64,000 nucleotides of DNA from positions 62,001-126,000 of the forward strand of contig NZ_JALGRO010000012.1 of NCBI RefSeq assembly GCF_022815645.1, given 5' to 3'. The notes below the pieces were generated by a model. It searched no databases. It saw nothing but the letters and a program-made list of their open reading frames with translations, and was not told the DNA's origin. Numbering within the stretch: the stretch's first letter is position 1; every line of letters begins with the position of its first letter. The position numbers were made by a program, and so were the translations under genes. This DNA comes from Curtobacterium sp. VKM Ac-2922 (GTDB lineage: Bacteria > Actinomycetota > Actinomycetes > Actinomycetales > Microbacteriaceae). This document shows positions 51,560 to 59,949 of the stretch, piece by piece.

Positions 51560-52357
51560 ATGCCCACGAACACCACCACCCGCTTCTCCGACCGTGTCGT
51601 CCTGATCACCGGCGGCGGCTCCGGACTCGGCCGTGCGACCGCCGTCCGCCTGGCCGCCGAGGGCGCGAAGCTCTCGCTGGTCGACGTCAGCAGCGAGGGC
51701 CTCGACGCCACGAAGGCCGCCGTCCTCGATGCCACCCCCGAGGCCGAGGTCCTGACCACCGTCGCGGACGTGTCGGACGAGGCCCAGGTCGACGCATACG
51801 TCACCGCCACCACCGAGCGCTTCGGCCGCATCGACGGCTTCTTCAACAACGCCGGCATCGAGGGCAAGCAGAACCCGACCGAGTCCTTCACGGCCGCCGA
51901 GTTCGACAAGGTCGTGTCGATCAACCTGCGTGGGGTGTTCCTGGGCCTCGAGAAGGTCCTGGGCATCATGCGCGAGCAGGGCTCCGGCATGGTCGTCAAC
52001 ACCGCCAGCGTCGGTGGCATCCGCGGCATCGGCAACCAGTCCGGGTACGCGGCCGCCAAGCACGGCGTGGTCGGCCTGACCCGCAACTCCGCCGTCGAGT
52101 ACGGCCGCTACGGCATCCGCATCAACGCCATCGCCCCCGGAGCCATCTGGACGCCGATGGTCGAGAACTCGATGAAGCAGCTCGACGCCGAGAACCCGCG
52201 CGGGGCCGCCGAGGAGTTCATCCAGGGCAACCCGACCAAGCGCTACGGCGAAGCACCCGAGATCGCCGCGGTCGTCGCGTTCCTGCTGTCCGACGACGCC
52301 AGCTACGTCAACGCCACCGTCGTCCCGATCGACGGTGGCCAGTCCGCCGCCTACTGA
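51560..52357 (+). CDS. lvr: Levodione reductase-like short-chain dehydrogenase
   Basis: A 265-residue SDR. VVLITGGGSGLGRATAVRLA is the NAD loop, NNAG follows at about residue 96, and the catalytic set is Ser in NTASVGG with YAAAK in SGYAAAKHG. From memory it is nearly identical along most of its length to the (6R)-levodione reductase of Leifsonia aquatica (Corynebacterium aquaticum M-13), including NNAGIEGKQNPTESFTAAEF. That enzyme reduces levodione to actinol with NADH. The real physiological substrate is unknown. A perfect AGGAGG precedes the ATG. Confidence 0.85.
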   Translation: MPTNTTTRFSDRVVLITGGGSGLGRATAVRLAAEGAKLSLVDVSSEGLDATKAAVLDATPEAEVLTTVADVSDEAQVDAYVTATTERFGRIDGFFNNAGIEGKQNPTESFTAAEFDKVVSINLRGVFLGLEKVLGIMREQGSGMVVNTASVGGIRGIGNQSGYAAAKHGVVGLTRNSAVEYGRYGIRINAIAPGAIWTPMVENSMKQLDAENPRGAAEEFIQGNPTKRYGEAPEIAAVVAFLLSDDASYVNATVVPIDGGQSAAY

Positions 52358-52435
52358 GCGGTCAGCTCGGCACCGTGCCGCGCTCTCCGGCCTGGAGGCT
52401 CGACGCACCCCCGCAGCACGTGGAACGATCGAGGG

Positions 52436-53098
52436 ATGGCTGAGCAACTGACCGTGCCCCAGGCGTTCGCGCTGCTGCTGACCGAACCCGACGGTCGCCG
52501 CGCCGTCGACGCCAGCCGTTTCGACGCCGGCCTGGCCGGCGCGGTCCTGGCGGACCTCGCGCTGCGCGGGGCGGTGTCCCTGGACGGCAAGCTGGTGCGG
52601 GTCGTCAACGGGGCGCCCGTGGGCAACGGGGTCCTCGACGCCGTGGTCGGCACCATCGCGGCATCCGGCACACCGCGCAAGGCGAAGTGGTGGGTGTCGA
52701 AGCTCGGCGGGCGCCAGCTCCGGGACGACGTCGCCGCCGAGCTCGTGCAGGCCGGGCTGCTGACCGAGCAGCAGCGCAAGACCTTCGGCATCTTCCCGTC
52801 GACGGCGTACCCGGAGCGGGACGGCCGGCCCGAGATGGCTCTGCGGACCACAGTGCTCGAGGTCCTCGACGGCCGCACCACCCCCACCCCGTTCACGGCG
52901 GCGACCATCGCGCTGCTCGACGCAACCGGGTCCCTCCGGCAGCAGTTCGGCAAGGTCGACAAGGCCCGGGTGCAGGACATCACGTTGGGCACGTGGGCGT
53001 CGCCCGCGGTCAAGGCGGTGCTGCAGGACATCCAGACCACCGCCGCAATGGCGGGCGTGCTGGCAGCGACGACAGCCGCGACGGTCGCGTCCTCGTAG
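52436..53098 (+). CDS. GOLPH3/VPS74-domain protein
   Basis: A 220-residue GPP34-family protein. LTVPQAFALLLTEPDGRRAV and LAGAVLADLALRGAVSLDGK are the helical start, KAKWWVSKLGGRQLRDDVAA and AYPERDGRPEMALRTTVLEV follow. In eukaryotes GOLPH3 binds phosphoinositides and glycosyltransferase tails; the bacterial proteins, frequent in actinobacteria, have no known function. Two C-terminal Ala/Thr-rich turns end it. It converges on the large nuclease-helicase gene with 24 bases between. Confidence 0.9.
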   Translation: MAEQLTVPQAFALLLTEPDGRRAVDASRFDAGLAGAVLADLALRGAVSLDGKLVRVVNGAPVGNGVLDAVVGTIAASGTPRKAKWWVSKLGGRQLRDDVAAELVQAGLLTEQQRKTFGIFPSTAYPERDGRPEMALRTTVLEVLDGRTTPTPFTAATIALLDATGSLRQQFGKVDKARVQDITLGTWASPAVKAVLQDIQTTAAMAGVLAATTAATVASS

Positions 53099-53122
53099 GG
53101 ACCGGCGCGGTCGGCTGACGCG

Positions 53123-56100
53123 TCAGGGGCGCGGCTCGACGAGCTCGATGAACCGCGACAGCAGCGACAGCCCGGGGATCGAGGGCGGCAGCGCCGTCGT
53201 CAGCGCTGGCGAGTACACGAGGTACGCCGCCCACATCGCCCGCGACAGCGCCACGTTCAGCCGGTTCGGCATGAGCAGGAAGTCGAGCCCGCGCGGGATG
53301 TCCGCTGCGCTCGACGCTGCCAGCGACACGATCGACACGACGGCCTCGCGCCCCTGGAACATGTCGACCGTGCCGACCTGGGTGCCGCTGAACCCTGCTG
53401 CATCGAGTGACGCACGGATCACCGCCCCCTGCGCGTTGTAGGGCGCGACGACGATGACGTCTTCGTCGGTCAGGGTCCGCGCGTCGTGATCGTCGGTCCA
53501 CGATCGCCCGACCGTGTCCCGCACGAGTTCGACCACCCGAGCTGCTTCTTCGGGCGACGACGTCGTGTTCCCCACGTGCGCCACGGGCACCGGGTGCACG
53601 CCGGCCTGGACCCCGTCCAGGTGCCGGCCGGACACCATCGACGTCAGCTGCCCGTTGTACGACAGGTCCGACACCGAGGCGGTCAGTGCGGGCTCCATCC
53701 GCCGGGTGCGGGCCAGGAAGTACCCGAAGTCCGGCGGCAGCACGTGTTCGCCGTCCGCCAGCCACCCGAGCGCCGACTGGTCGACCGGCTCGGGGTGCGA
53801 GCCCTGCGACACCTGCGGCAGCTGCTGCGGGTCCCCCAGCAACAGCAACCGCGAGGCTGCGACCGACGACGCGATCGTCGGCGCGAGCGAGAACTGTCCG
53901 GCCTCGTCGACCACGAGCAGGTCGAGGGAACGCCGCGCGATCGTGCCCTCGTTCGCGAAGGTCCACGCCGTCCCGCCCACGACGCCCCCGCTGCCGGTCT
54001 GCTCGCACGACGCCAGGAACGCCGCGATCGCCGCACCGTTCTTCACCGGGGTCCACGCCGCCGCGTCGATGTCGTCGGCGTCAGCACCCGCCTTCGGCTG
54101 TTTGACCACGCGGTCCGCGGGCACCCCGGCGCGGACCACGGCGGACAGGAAGTTCTCGCTGGTGGCGTGCGACTGCCCCACCACGCCGACCCGCCATCCG
54201 TGCTCCCGCACCAGGCGCGCGACGACGTTCGACCCGACGTACGTCTTGCCGGTGCCGGGAGGCCCCTGGATCGCCAGGTACGAGTGGTCCAGCCCGAGCA
54301 TGGTCGCCACCACCGCACCCACGGTGTCGTCGCCGACCACGGGCGCGAGCGCACCTCGCGGTGGCACCCGTCGCAGCAGGTCGAGCGCCGGGTCGGGCAG
54401 CATCTCGGGCAACGCGTCGAGGACCCAGCCACCCCACTCGGCGATCGCCTCGGGCTGGGGCTTGGCGCGCGGCGGCGAGGACGGTGCCAGCGCGACCGGG
54501 TACTCATGGTGGGGCTCTCCCCCGACGGGCAGCCGTTCGAGCAGCAGCACCTCGGTCGTCTCGCCGTCGTCCCGCACGTCCAGGATCGTGGCGCGGTCCG
54601 TCGCGCCCTTCGACCCGGGGCCCGGAGAGCCGACCGATGGCGGAGTCGGGTCGTCGTACACCAGGTGGGGCGAGCCTCCTGGCCGGAGCCGACTGCCGGG
54701 CGCGAGCGTCCCCGACAACCGCAGTTCCCGTGACTGCGAGCGGGCACGCGGCAGCATGTCCCAGTCGCGTTCCACCGACGCCCGCTCGACCACCAGGACG
54801 TCACGCGTGTCGGCCCATTCGTCCAGCGGGTTGCGCAGCCGGTCGAAGTGGTCCTGCCAGAAGGTCTTGGCCTCGCGGCGGTGGTAGTCGATCGCGGCTG
54901 CGGCGAGCGCCAGCGCTGTCTGGTCGGGTGTGCGGTCGAGGGGGTCGGTGTCCTCGAGCTCCGCTGCCAGCGCGACGGAGACCGGGTTCGGCTCGCGCTC
55001 CACCGGGATCGGCGGCAGGTCGAGCTCCGCCGGGGTGTCCGTCGACGGTGGCCGGAGCGACAGCAGCCAGTCCCGCAACCGCAGCGTGGAGCGGCAGTCG
55101 TACGCGTTGTAGTCCGCCACCTGGTCGAGCATGTGCTGCCCGGCCGCGGCGTCGCCCGTGCGGAGTTCTGCGATCGCGTCGACGTAGGCGGTGATGCTGT
55201 CAGCCGCGTTCGTGACGTCGCTGACGCGCAGGTCGTCGCCCATGTACAGCGGCTCGAGCTTCTTGATCGAGTAGCTGTGGCTGCCGACCACCAGGGCCCC
55301 GCGGACGATCGGGTAGAGGTCGACCAGGACGCCGGCGCGCAGCAGGTCGTCGACGGCCTCTTCGCCGACGCCGTGCCGGGCGGCGAGCGACAGCAGGTGC
55401 GTCCGCTCGTAGGCCGCGTAGTGGTAGACGTGCATGCCCGGGTGCTGCTGGCGGCGCTCGGCGATGAACGCCAGGAAGTCGAGCAGGGCCTGTCGTTCGT
55501 CGCGGATCGTGTGCGCCCAGAACGCGGTGAAGTCGGCGCGGTCGTCGACAAGGCCGAACAGGTAGTCCAGGCCCCAGTGCACGCCGTCCTCGGTGTGCAG
55601 CGGGTCGCCCTCGAAGTCGAAGAACACGTCGCCTGCGTCCGGCGCGGGGATCGCGTCGAGGGCGCGGGGGTCGAGCAGCTCGTAGGCCGGGGTACGTTGA
55701 CCCGCTGTCTCGATCTGGAGGCTCGCCTGACGCACCAGCCGATCCAGCGTCGCCTTCGCCATGGTGGGCACCGGGGTGGTGCGGACCGCCAGGTCGTCGA
55801 TCGTCCGCACGCCCTGCCGGATCAGCTTGGTGCGCTGATCGAGGCGCATGCCCGCCACCAGCACCAGGTCGCGGTGCTGCTCGACCTGCTGCTGGCACGC
55901 ACTGCAGCGGCCGCAGCTGGCGTACCGGGGGTCGCCCCACTGCACGGGGTCCTGCGCGTCGAGCCGTTCGTCGATCACCCGCTGCAGTTCGGTTCGTTGC
56001 TTGCGGTACACCGGCGCGATGTCGGCCAGGTCGTGCGTGGTCGTCGTGCGGTCACCGAGGACCAGGTGCACCTGCTGCCCGGTCGGGATGCCGTGCGCCT

Positions 56101-56575
56101 GCATCTGCTCGGCGTAGGCGGCGAGCTGCAGCAGGGCGCTGATCTTGGCGTGCCGGGCGAGCTTGGTGTCGTAGACCTCGTACTCGCCCCGCGCGTTGCG
56201 GATGATGAAGTCCGCGAAGCCGATGAAGCCCGCGGTGTGCTCGGTCGGCGGGGCGTGGAAGGTCGGCTGGTACAGGACGTCGGCGCCGTCCCGCATGGTC
56301 TCGAGTGCTTCGGCTGCGGCGGCTTCGTACTGCGGAGGTGCCGGTCGGTCGAACTCGACCACGTCGTGCGTCTGCTTCAGGATCGCCAGGTAGTCCAGCT
56401 CGTGCTGGTCCCCCAGCCGGGCGGTGCGGTCGAGCATGTCGTCGTGCTCGTCGGGCAGGGGCTCCCCACGGCCGAGCTTGACGTCGAGGCGTCGCAGGAA
56501 GGCGTACTCGCACGTCGCCCACGTGGTGAGGTCGCTCGGGCTGAGGAGCGCACGGCCGGCCTCGGTGATCTGCAT
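53123..56575 (-). CDS. TM0106-family RecB-like nuclease fused to RNase H-like domain and SF1 helicase
   Basis: A 1150-residue multi-domain protein. Residues 1-310 form a RecB/Cas4-like nuclease with the acidic core GFADFII and EVYDTKLARH and four cysteines, C22, C221, C224 and C227, that should hold an Fe-S cluster. Residues 320-500 are an RNase H/YprB-like exonuclease (VFFDFEGDP, first acidic pair). Residues 760-1150 are an SF1B helicase like DNA2/Upf1: GPPGTGKT (K777), LLVVDEAGQFSLAP, LLLLGDPQQLPQV and NVALSRA. It should process branched or broken DNA. It may serve repair or phage defence; neither is shown. Confidence 0.9.
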   Translation of the reverse strand: MQITEAGRALLSPSDLTTWATCEYAFLRRLDVKLGRGEPLPDEHDDMLDRTARLGDQHELDYLAILKQTHDVVEFDRPAPPQYEAAAAEALETMRDGADVLYQPTFHAPPTEHTAGFIGFADFIIRNARGEYEVYDTKLARHAKISALLQLAAYAEQMQAHGIPTGQQVHLVLGDRTTTTHDLADIAPVYRKQRTELQRVIDERLDAQDPVQWGDPRYASCGRCSACQQQVEQHRDLVLVAGMRLDQRTKLIRQGVRTIDDLAVRTTPVPTMAKATLDRLVRQASLQIETAGQRTPAYELLDPRALDAIPAPDAGDVFFDFEGDPLHTEDGVHWGLDYLFGLVDDRADFTAFWAHTIRDERQALLDFLAFIAERRQQHPGMHVYHYAAYERTHLLSLAARHGVGEEAVDDLLRAGVLVDLYPIVRGALVVGSHSYSIKKLEPLYMGDDLRVSDVTNAADSITAYVDAIAELRTGDAAAGQHMLDQVADYNAYDCRSTLRLRDWLLSLRPPSTDTPAELDLPPIPVEREPNPVSVALAAELEDTDPLDRTPDQTALALAAAAIDYHRREAKTFWQDHFDRLRNPLDEWADTRDVLVVERASVERDWDMLPRARSQSRELRLSGTLAPGSRLRPGGSPHLVYDDPTPPSVGSPGPGSKGATDRATILDVRDDGETTEVLLLERLPVGGEPHHEYPVALAPSSPPRAKPQPEAIAEWGGWVLDALPEMLPDPALDLLRRVPPRGALAPVVGDDTVGAVVATMLGLDHSYLAIQGPPGTGKTYVGSNVVARLVREHGWRVGVVGQSHATSENFLSAVVRAGVPADRVVKQPKAGADADDIDAAAWTPVKNGAAIAAFLASCEQTGSGGVVGGTAWTFANEGTIARRSLDLLVVDEAGQFSLAPTIASSVAASRLLLLGDPQQLPQVSQGSHPEPVDQSALGWLADGEHVLPPDFGYFLARTRRMEPALTASVSDLSYNGQLTSMVSGRHLDGVQAGVHPVPVAHVGNTTSSPEEAARVVELVRDTVGRSWTDDHDARTLTDEDVIVVAPYNAQGAVIRASLDAAGFSGTQVGTVDMFQGREAVVSIVSLAASSAADIPRGLDFLLMPNRLNVALSRAMWAAYLVYSPALTTALPPSIPGLSLLSRFIELVEPRP

Positions 56576-56653
56576 GGAACCCACCGTAGGGGCGGGTGCC
56601 GACAGCCCCGACGGCGTTGCTGCCGCGTTCAGCCCGCACGGTACGGTCAGACG

Positions 56654-57055
56654 ATGAGCTTGCAGGAGTCGCCCGTTCTGCTCCGCCGGAACGCGACGTG
56701 CCTGATCGACGTCGCGGCCTACAGCAGGGTCGGGCTGGACGCTGCTGCCTTCGACGTCGCACCCGGACGGCGGGGACCGTTCGGGCTGCGCGGTGTCGAG
56801 GGGGTCGGTGGCAAGCTCGTCCTGACGTCGACGGCACTGTGGTTCCACCCGCACCGGCTGAACTTCACGCGGGCGGAGTTCGGCATCCCACTCGACGAGA
56901 TCACCGAGGTCCGCGACGTCTCCCGCGGCCTGCGTCGGCAGATCGAGGTCGTCATGCGCAACGGCGCCCGACCCCGGTTCGTGGTGTGGGGCATCCCCGC
57001 GCTCATCGCCGCGATCGATCGCGCGCGCGGAACCTCCGCGACGTCACTACGCTGA
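56654..57055 (+). CDS. GRAM/PH-like domain protein, first gene of unknown operon
   Basis: A 133-residue soluble protein. LRGVEGVGGKLVLTSTALWF then HPHRLNFTRAEFGIPLDEIT and EVRDVSRGLRRQIEVVMRNG form the seven-strand pattern of a GRAM/PH-like domain, which typically binds lipids or peptides. FVVWGIPALIAAIDRA is the closing helix. The ATG at 56654 begins it. Two membrane-protein genes follow, the first 17 bases later, so the three appear to be one operon. Confidence 0.8.
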   Translation: MSLQESPVLLRRNATCLIDVAAYSRVGLDAAAFDVAPGRRGPFGLRGVEGVGGKLVLTSTALWFHPHRLNFTRAEFGIPLDEITEVRDVSRGLRRQIEVVMRNGARPRFVVWGIPALIAAIDRARGTSATSLR

Positions 57056-57072
57056 TCCGGCAAGGGGGAACG

Positions 57073-57594
57073 ATGAGCAACAGCATCAACACATGGGGCG
57101 GAACCGCGACAAAAGAGGCTGCGAAGCCACTGTTCGTCGTGCGGCGTTCGTGGTTCAACACGACGTTGTACGTGATCATCGGCGGCGCTGCGGTCGGGAT
57201 CGGCATCATCGGCGCGGTGATCCAGTCGACCGTTGCGCCCGACTTCGGCGGCAGCCTGTTCGCGATGCTGATCGGCGGCGGCATGGTGTTCCTGCCGATC
57301 GGCCTGGTCCTGAACCGCAGCCGCATCACCGTGTGGGACGAGCGATACGACGTGCGGAGCGGGTTGGGCCGGACGCGCCACCGGAACGTCGCTGATCTCC
57401 ACCGGCTCCGCTACGCCACGCAGTCGAGCGGCGCCGGCATGACCTTCGTCAGCCTGACCGGGTGGGACGAGCGACGGAAGAAGCAGTTCCGGGTCTTCAC
57501 GACCCACAGCGGGTTCGCCGAGTTCACGGCGTGGCTCGCGCAGCACCGCCCCGAGCAGTGGGCGGAGTGCGAGCAGCTGGGCCTGTCGGAATGA
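57073..57594 (+). CDS. Two-TM protein with PH-like cytoplasmic domain
   Basis: A 173-residue protein. The N-terminal 30 residues are polar; two helices follow (YVIIGGAAVGIGIIGAVIQ, LFAMLIGGGMVFLPIGLVLN). The C-terminal part (RITVWDERYDVRSGLGRTRH to RVFTTHSGFAEFTAWLAQHR) looks like a PH/bPH-type beta-sandwich with a final helix. No family is named. AAGGGGGAA precedes the ATG. It overlaps the next gene by ATGA. Confidence 0.75.
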   Translation: MSNSINTWGGTATKEAAKPLFVVRRSWFNTTLYVIIGGAAVGIGIIGAVIQSTVAPDFGGSLFAMLIGGGMVFLPIGLVLNRSRITVWDERYDVRSGLGRTRHRNVADLHRLRYATQSSGAGMTFVSLTGWDERRKKQFRVFTTHSGFAEFTAWLAQHRPEQWAECEQLGLSE

Positions 57595-58169
57595 TGCTGG
57601 CGGTCCCCGACCAGCTCTACCTGATCGCTCGGCGTGCGCGGCGTCGCACGGTCCCGATCGCCCTGGCCGGACTGGCGGTGGGTGCCGTGTCAGGTGCGTT
57701 CGTCGCTGTCGGCCAGCCCCCGCTCGTCGCGCTCCTGACCGTCGCGGGCTTCGGCGCTTCCGGCGGTGGGCTGGCGGGGACGTTCTCGCTTCTGCCGACG
57801 ACGACGCAGCTCGCCCCTGACGTTCGCCTGCCCGTTGCCGGGCTGGACAAGGACTCGCGGCGAACGCTCCGCAACGCCGTGATGTCGGGCCGGCCGATCC
57901 CGTCCGCCGATCCGGAGACCGCAGCGCGCGGCCTGCACCTGGCGCAGCTGACGGCCGTGTACCTGCCGCTCGCGCTCGCGCAGTTCCTGTTGCTGTACGT
58001 CGGGATCGGAGGCGCTCAGATACCGTCGCTCGTCGCACCGGACGGGTCGAACGCGGGCCTCACTCGGGTCGTCCTCATCGGGCTGCTCCTGGTGGCGATC
58101 GTGATGACGATTGTGTTCACCCGGCAGATCCGAGGGGCGCGTCGGTACCTGGCAGCCGCGAACCGCTGA
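57591..58169 (+). CDS. Four-TM membrane protein, third gene of the operon
   Basis: A 192-residue protein. It has two helices near the N-terminus (TVPIALAGLAVGAVSGAFVA, VALLTVAGFGASGGGLAG), a polar loop of about 60 residues, and two more (VYLPLALAQFLLLYVGIGGA, VVLIGLLLVAIVMTIVFTRQ). The hydrophilic middle could face the cytoplasm and interact with the PH-like partners. No family is recognised. It is translationally coupled to the preceding gene. Confidence 0.75.
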   Translation: MMLAVPDQLYLIARRARRRTVPIALAGLAVGAVSGAFVAVGQPPLVALLTVAGFGASGGGLAGTFSLLPTTTQLAPDVRLPVAGLDKDSRRTLRNAVMSGRPIPSADPETAARGLHLAQLTAVYLPLALAQFLLLYVGIGGAQIPSLVAPDGSNAGLTRVVLIGLLLVAIVMTIVFTRQIRGARRYLAAANR

Positions 58170-58211
58170 GCGCCGGAGACTCCCCCCATCGAAGCCTCCG
58201 ACGCCCGCAGG

Positions 58212-59153
58212 TCACGCGGTGCGGCTGAGTGCCTGCTCGCTCAGCGTCACCAGGTCGTCCGCCCGCAGCGCCGGCCAGCCGTGCAGCAGCTCACGCCACT
58301 GCGCGGGCAGGGCGGACGCGCCGTAGAGGGCCCCGGCCAGTCCTCCGGCGATCGCGGCCACCGTGTCGGTGTCGTTACCAGTCCGGACTGCTCGAACGAG
58401 GGCGTCCTCGAGCGAATTACTGCGCGTGACCGCCGCGTACGCCGCCTGCAGCGCTGACACCACCCAGCCGTTCGAGTCGGTGAAGTCCACCGGCTCCGAC
58501 TGCTCGGCGACGCTCAGCCGTTCGGCCCAGACCTCGCGCGACGACGGGTCGAGCAGGTCCAGCCCCCGCCGGACGTCGAGCTCGCCGGTCAACACCGCGT
58601 GCCGGATCGCCGCGCACCAGAGCACGCACGCGTCGCCCGCGTCCGATTCGTGGTGCGTCAGGTCACTGATCGCCCGGGCAGCTGCGGCCAACCGCTGCTC
58701 TTCGTCCGGCGCACCCGTCAGGTACCCGAGGACCAGCGGCGCGGTCCGCATCAGCGACCCGTTGCCCGCCGACTGGCCCTTGAACTCGTGTTCCTGCCGG
58801 GCCGCAGCGCGTGCGTGGGCGGCGGTGTGGGCCTCCAGTCCGGTCAGGACGTTGCGCGTCTGGATACCGACGTCGGGCGCGTTCACCGCCCAGCTCGCCC
58901 AGGCGGCCACCAGGCCGTCGAGCGCCGTTTCGGATGCCGGGTCGCCACCGCGGGCGACGGTGCGGAGGATCGGCACGGCCATGCTCGTGTCGTCCGTCCA
59001 CTCCCCCGCGGCCCAGCCGAACGAGCCGCCGCCGGCCATGCGGATCGGCGTGGGTTCCGGGACAGCGGGCTTGAACTCGTAGCCGGCGCCGAGGGCGTCG
59101 CCTGATGCGGAGCCGAGCACGGCGCCGACGGCGCGGTCGTGGATATTCGTCAT
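58212..59153 (-). CDS. ADP-ribosylglycohydrolase (DraG/ARH type)
   Basis: A 313-residue ARH-fold hydrolase. Metal-binding motifs are GEWTDDTSMAVPILR near the N-terminus and GNDTDTVAAIAGGLAGALYG near the C-terminus, and the start AVGAVLGSASGDALGAGYEF is typical. It removes ADP-ribose from proteins or hydrolyses O-acetyl-ADP-ribose and related compounds, feeding ADP-ribose to NAD metabolism. It is divergent from an NrtR-type regulator, with two palindromes in the 85-base gap. NrtR is a sensor of ADP-ribose, so the pairing makes metabolic sense. Confidence 0.93.
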   Translation of the reverse strand: MTNIHDRAVGAVLGSASGDALGAGYEFKPAVPEPTPIRMAGGGSFGWAAGEWTDDTSMAVPILRTVARGGDPASETALDGLVAAWASWAVNAPDVGIQTRNVLTGLEAHTAAHARAAARQEHEFKGQSAGNGSLMRTAPLVLGYLTGAPDEEQRLAAAARAISDLTHHESDAGDACVLWCAAIRHAVLTGELDVRRGLDLLDPSSREVWAERLSVAEQSEPVDFTDSNGWVVSALQAAYAAVTRSNSLEDALVRAVRTGNDTDTVAAIAGGLAGALYGASALPAQWRELLHGWPALRADDLVTLSEQALSRTA

Positions 59154-59166
59154 GAGCCCTCCGAAG

Positions 59167-59189
59167 GTTTACGCGGAACTGCGTAAAAC
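59167..59189. promoter_or_regulatory. NrtR operator, site 1
   Basis: GTTTACGC-GGAACT-GCGTAAAAC is an 8-6-8 palindrome, one base off perfect at the centre edge, located just before the ADP-ribosylglycohydrolase start. It is 43 bases (about four helical turns) from site 2. Both sites are likely NrtR targets. Confidence 0.85.
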
Positions 59190-59209
59190 AACCGTGGCAC
59201 AGGACACCG

Positions 59210-59231
59210 GTTTGCGCAAGTGTGCGTAAAC
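59210..59231. promoter_or_regulatory. NrtR operator, site 2
   Basis: GTTTGCGC-AAGTGT-GCGTAAAC has the same 8-6-8 layout and lies seven bases before the NrtR start, so it should give autoregulation. Confidence 0.85.
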
Positions 59232-59238
59232 TCGTGCC

Positions 59239-59892
59239 ATGACCTCGTACCGCGATGCAAGCGGCAAGCGCCTGTCCGACTACCCGCGGCCCTCCGTGGC
59301 GGTCGACACGGCCGTGCTGACCGCCCCGGTCGGCGGCCCGCTGTCGGTGCTGCAGGTGCGTGACGCCGTCGACGGGGACTGGCGACTACCGGGGACGTTC
59401 GTGCACCAGGGTGAACGGTTGGCGGACGCAGTGCTGCGCTCACTGCGGGACAAGGCCGGGGTCACGGGGTTGGCGCCGCGGCAGCTGCACGTGTTCGACG
59501 ATCCGGAGCGGGACGACCGGGGGTGGGTGCTGTCCGTGGCGCACCTCGACGTGGTGCCGGCTGCTGCTCTGAGGACAGCATCGGGAGCCCGCATCGTGCC
59601 CGTCACCGAGGCGTCCGGCATGATCCACGGGCACGACGACATCCTCGGGTTCGCGGTTGCGCAGCTGCGCGAGGACCACCGGGGCGCTCCGGACCCGCAC
59701 GGGCTGCTGCCCTCGCCGTTCACGATGTCGGCGTTGCGGGGGCTGCACGAGGCCGTGCTCGGGGAGCGGTTGCTGCCGGATTCGTTCCGGCGGGCGATGG
59801 TGCCGATGCTGACGGCGACCGGCGGACGCGCAGCGGAGGGGCCGGGGAAGCCGGCGGCGTTGTACCGGCCAGCCCACCGCCCCGCGCTGTAA
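59239..59892 (+). CDS. nrtR: NrtR-type Nudix/winged-helix regulator of NAD metabolism
   Basis: A 217-residue protein: an N-terminal Nudix fold (SVAVDTAVLTAP, WRLPGTFVHQGERLADAVL) and a C-terminal winged helix (FTMSALRGLHEAVLGERLLP then SFRRAMVPML). The Nudix box at 52-75 is degenerate: the RExxxEE-type core reads R67-S-L-R-D-K, so the catalytic Glu residues are lost and it should bind ADP-ribose without cleaving it. NrtR proteins repress NAD genes and release DNA on ADP-ribose binding. The two palindromes upstream and the divergent glycohydrolase are the predicted regulon here. Confidence 0.9.
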   Translation: MTSYRDASGKRLSDYPRPSVAVDTAVLTAPVGGPLSVLQVRDAVDGDWRLPGTFVHQGERLADAVLRSLRDKAGVTGLAPRQLHVFDDPERDDRGWVLSVAHLDVVPAAALRTASGARIVPVTEASGMIHGHDDILGFAVAQLREDHRGAPDPHGLLPSPFTMSALRGLHEAVLGERLLPDSFRRAMVPMLTATGGRAAEGPGKPAALYRPAHRPAL

Positions 59893-59895
59893 CAC

Positions 59896-59941
59896 GCAAT
59901 TTACTTTCACACCTAGCGCCACGGCATGCAATGCGCTTTCA
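59896..59941 (+). promoter_or_regulatory. Tandem direct repeats, candidate MurR operator
   Basis: GCAATTTACTTTCA (59896-59909) and GCAATGCGCTTTCA (59928-59941) match at 11 of 14 positions and are 32 bases apart, three helical turns. They precede the RpiR-family gene and its MurNAc operon. RpiR/MurR regulators bind such sites; the assignment is inferred. Confidence 0.6.
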
Positions 59942-59949
59942 TGGCATGC

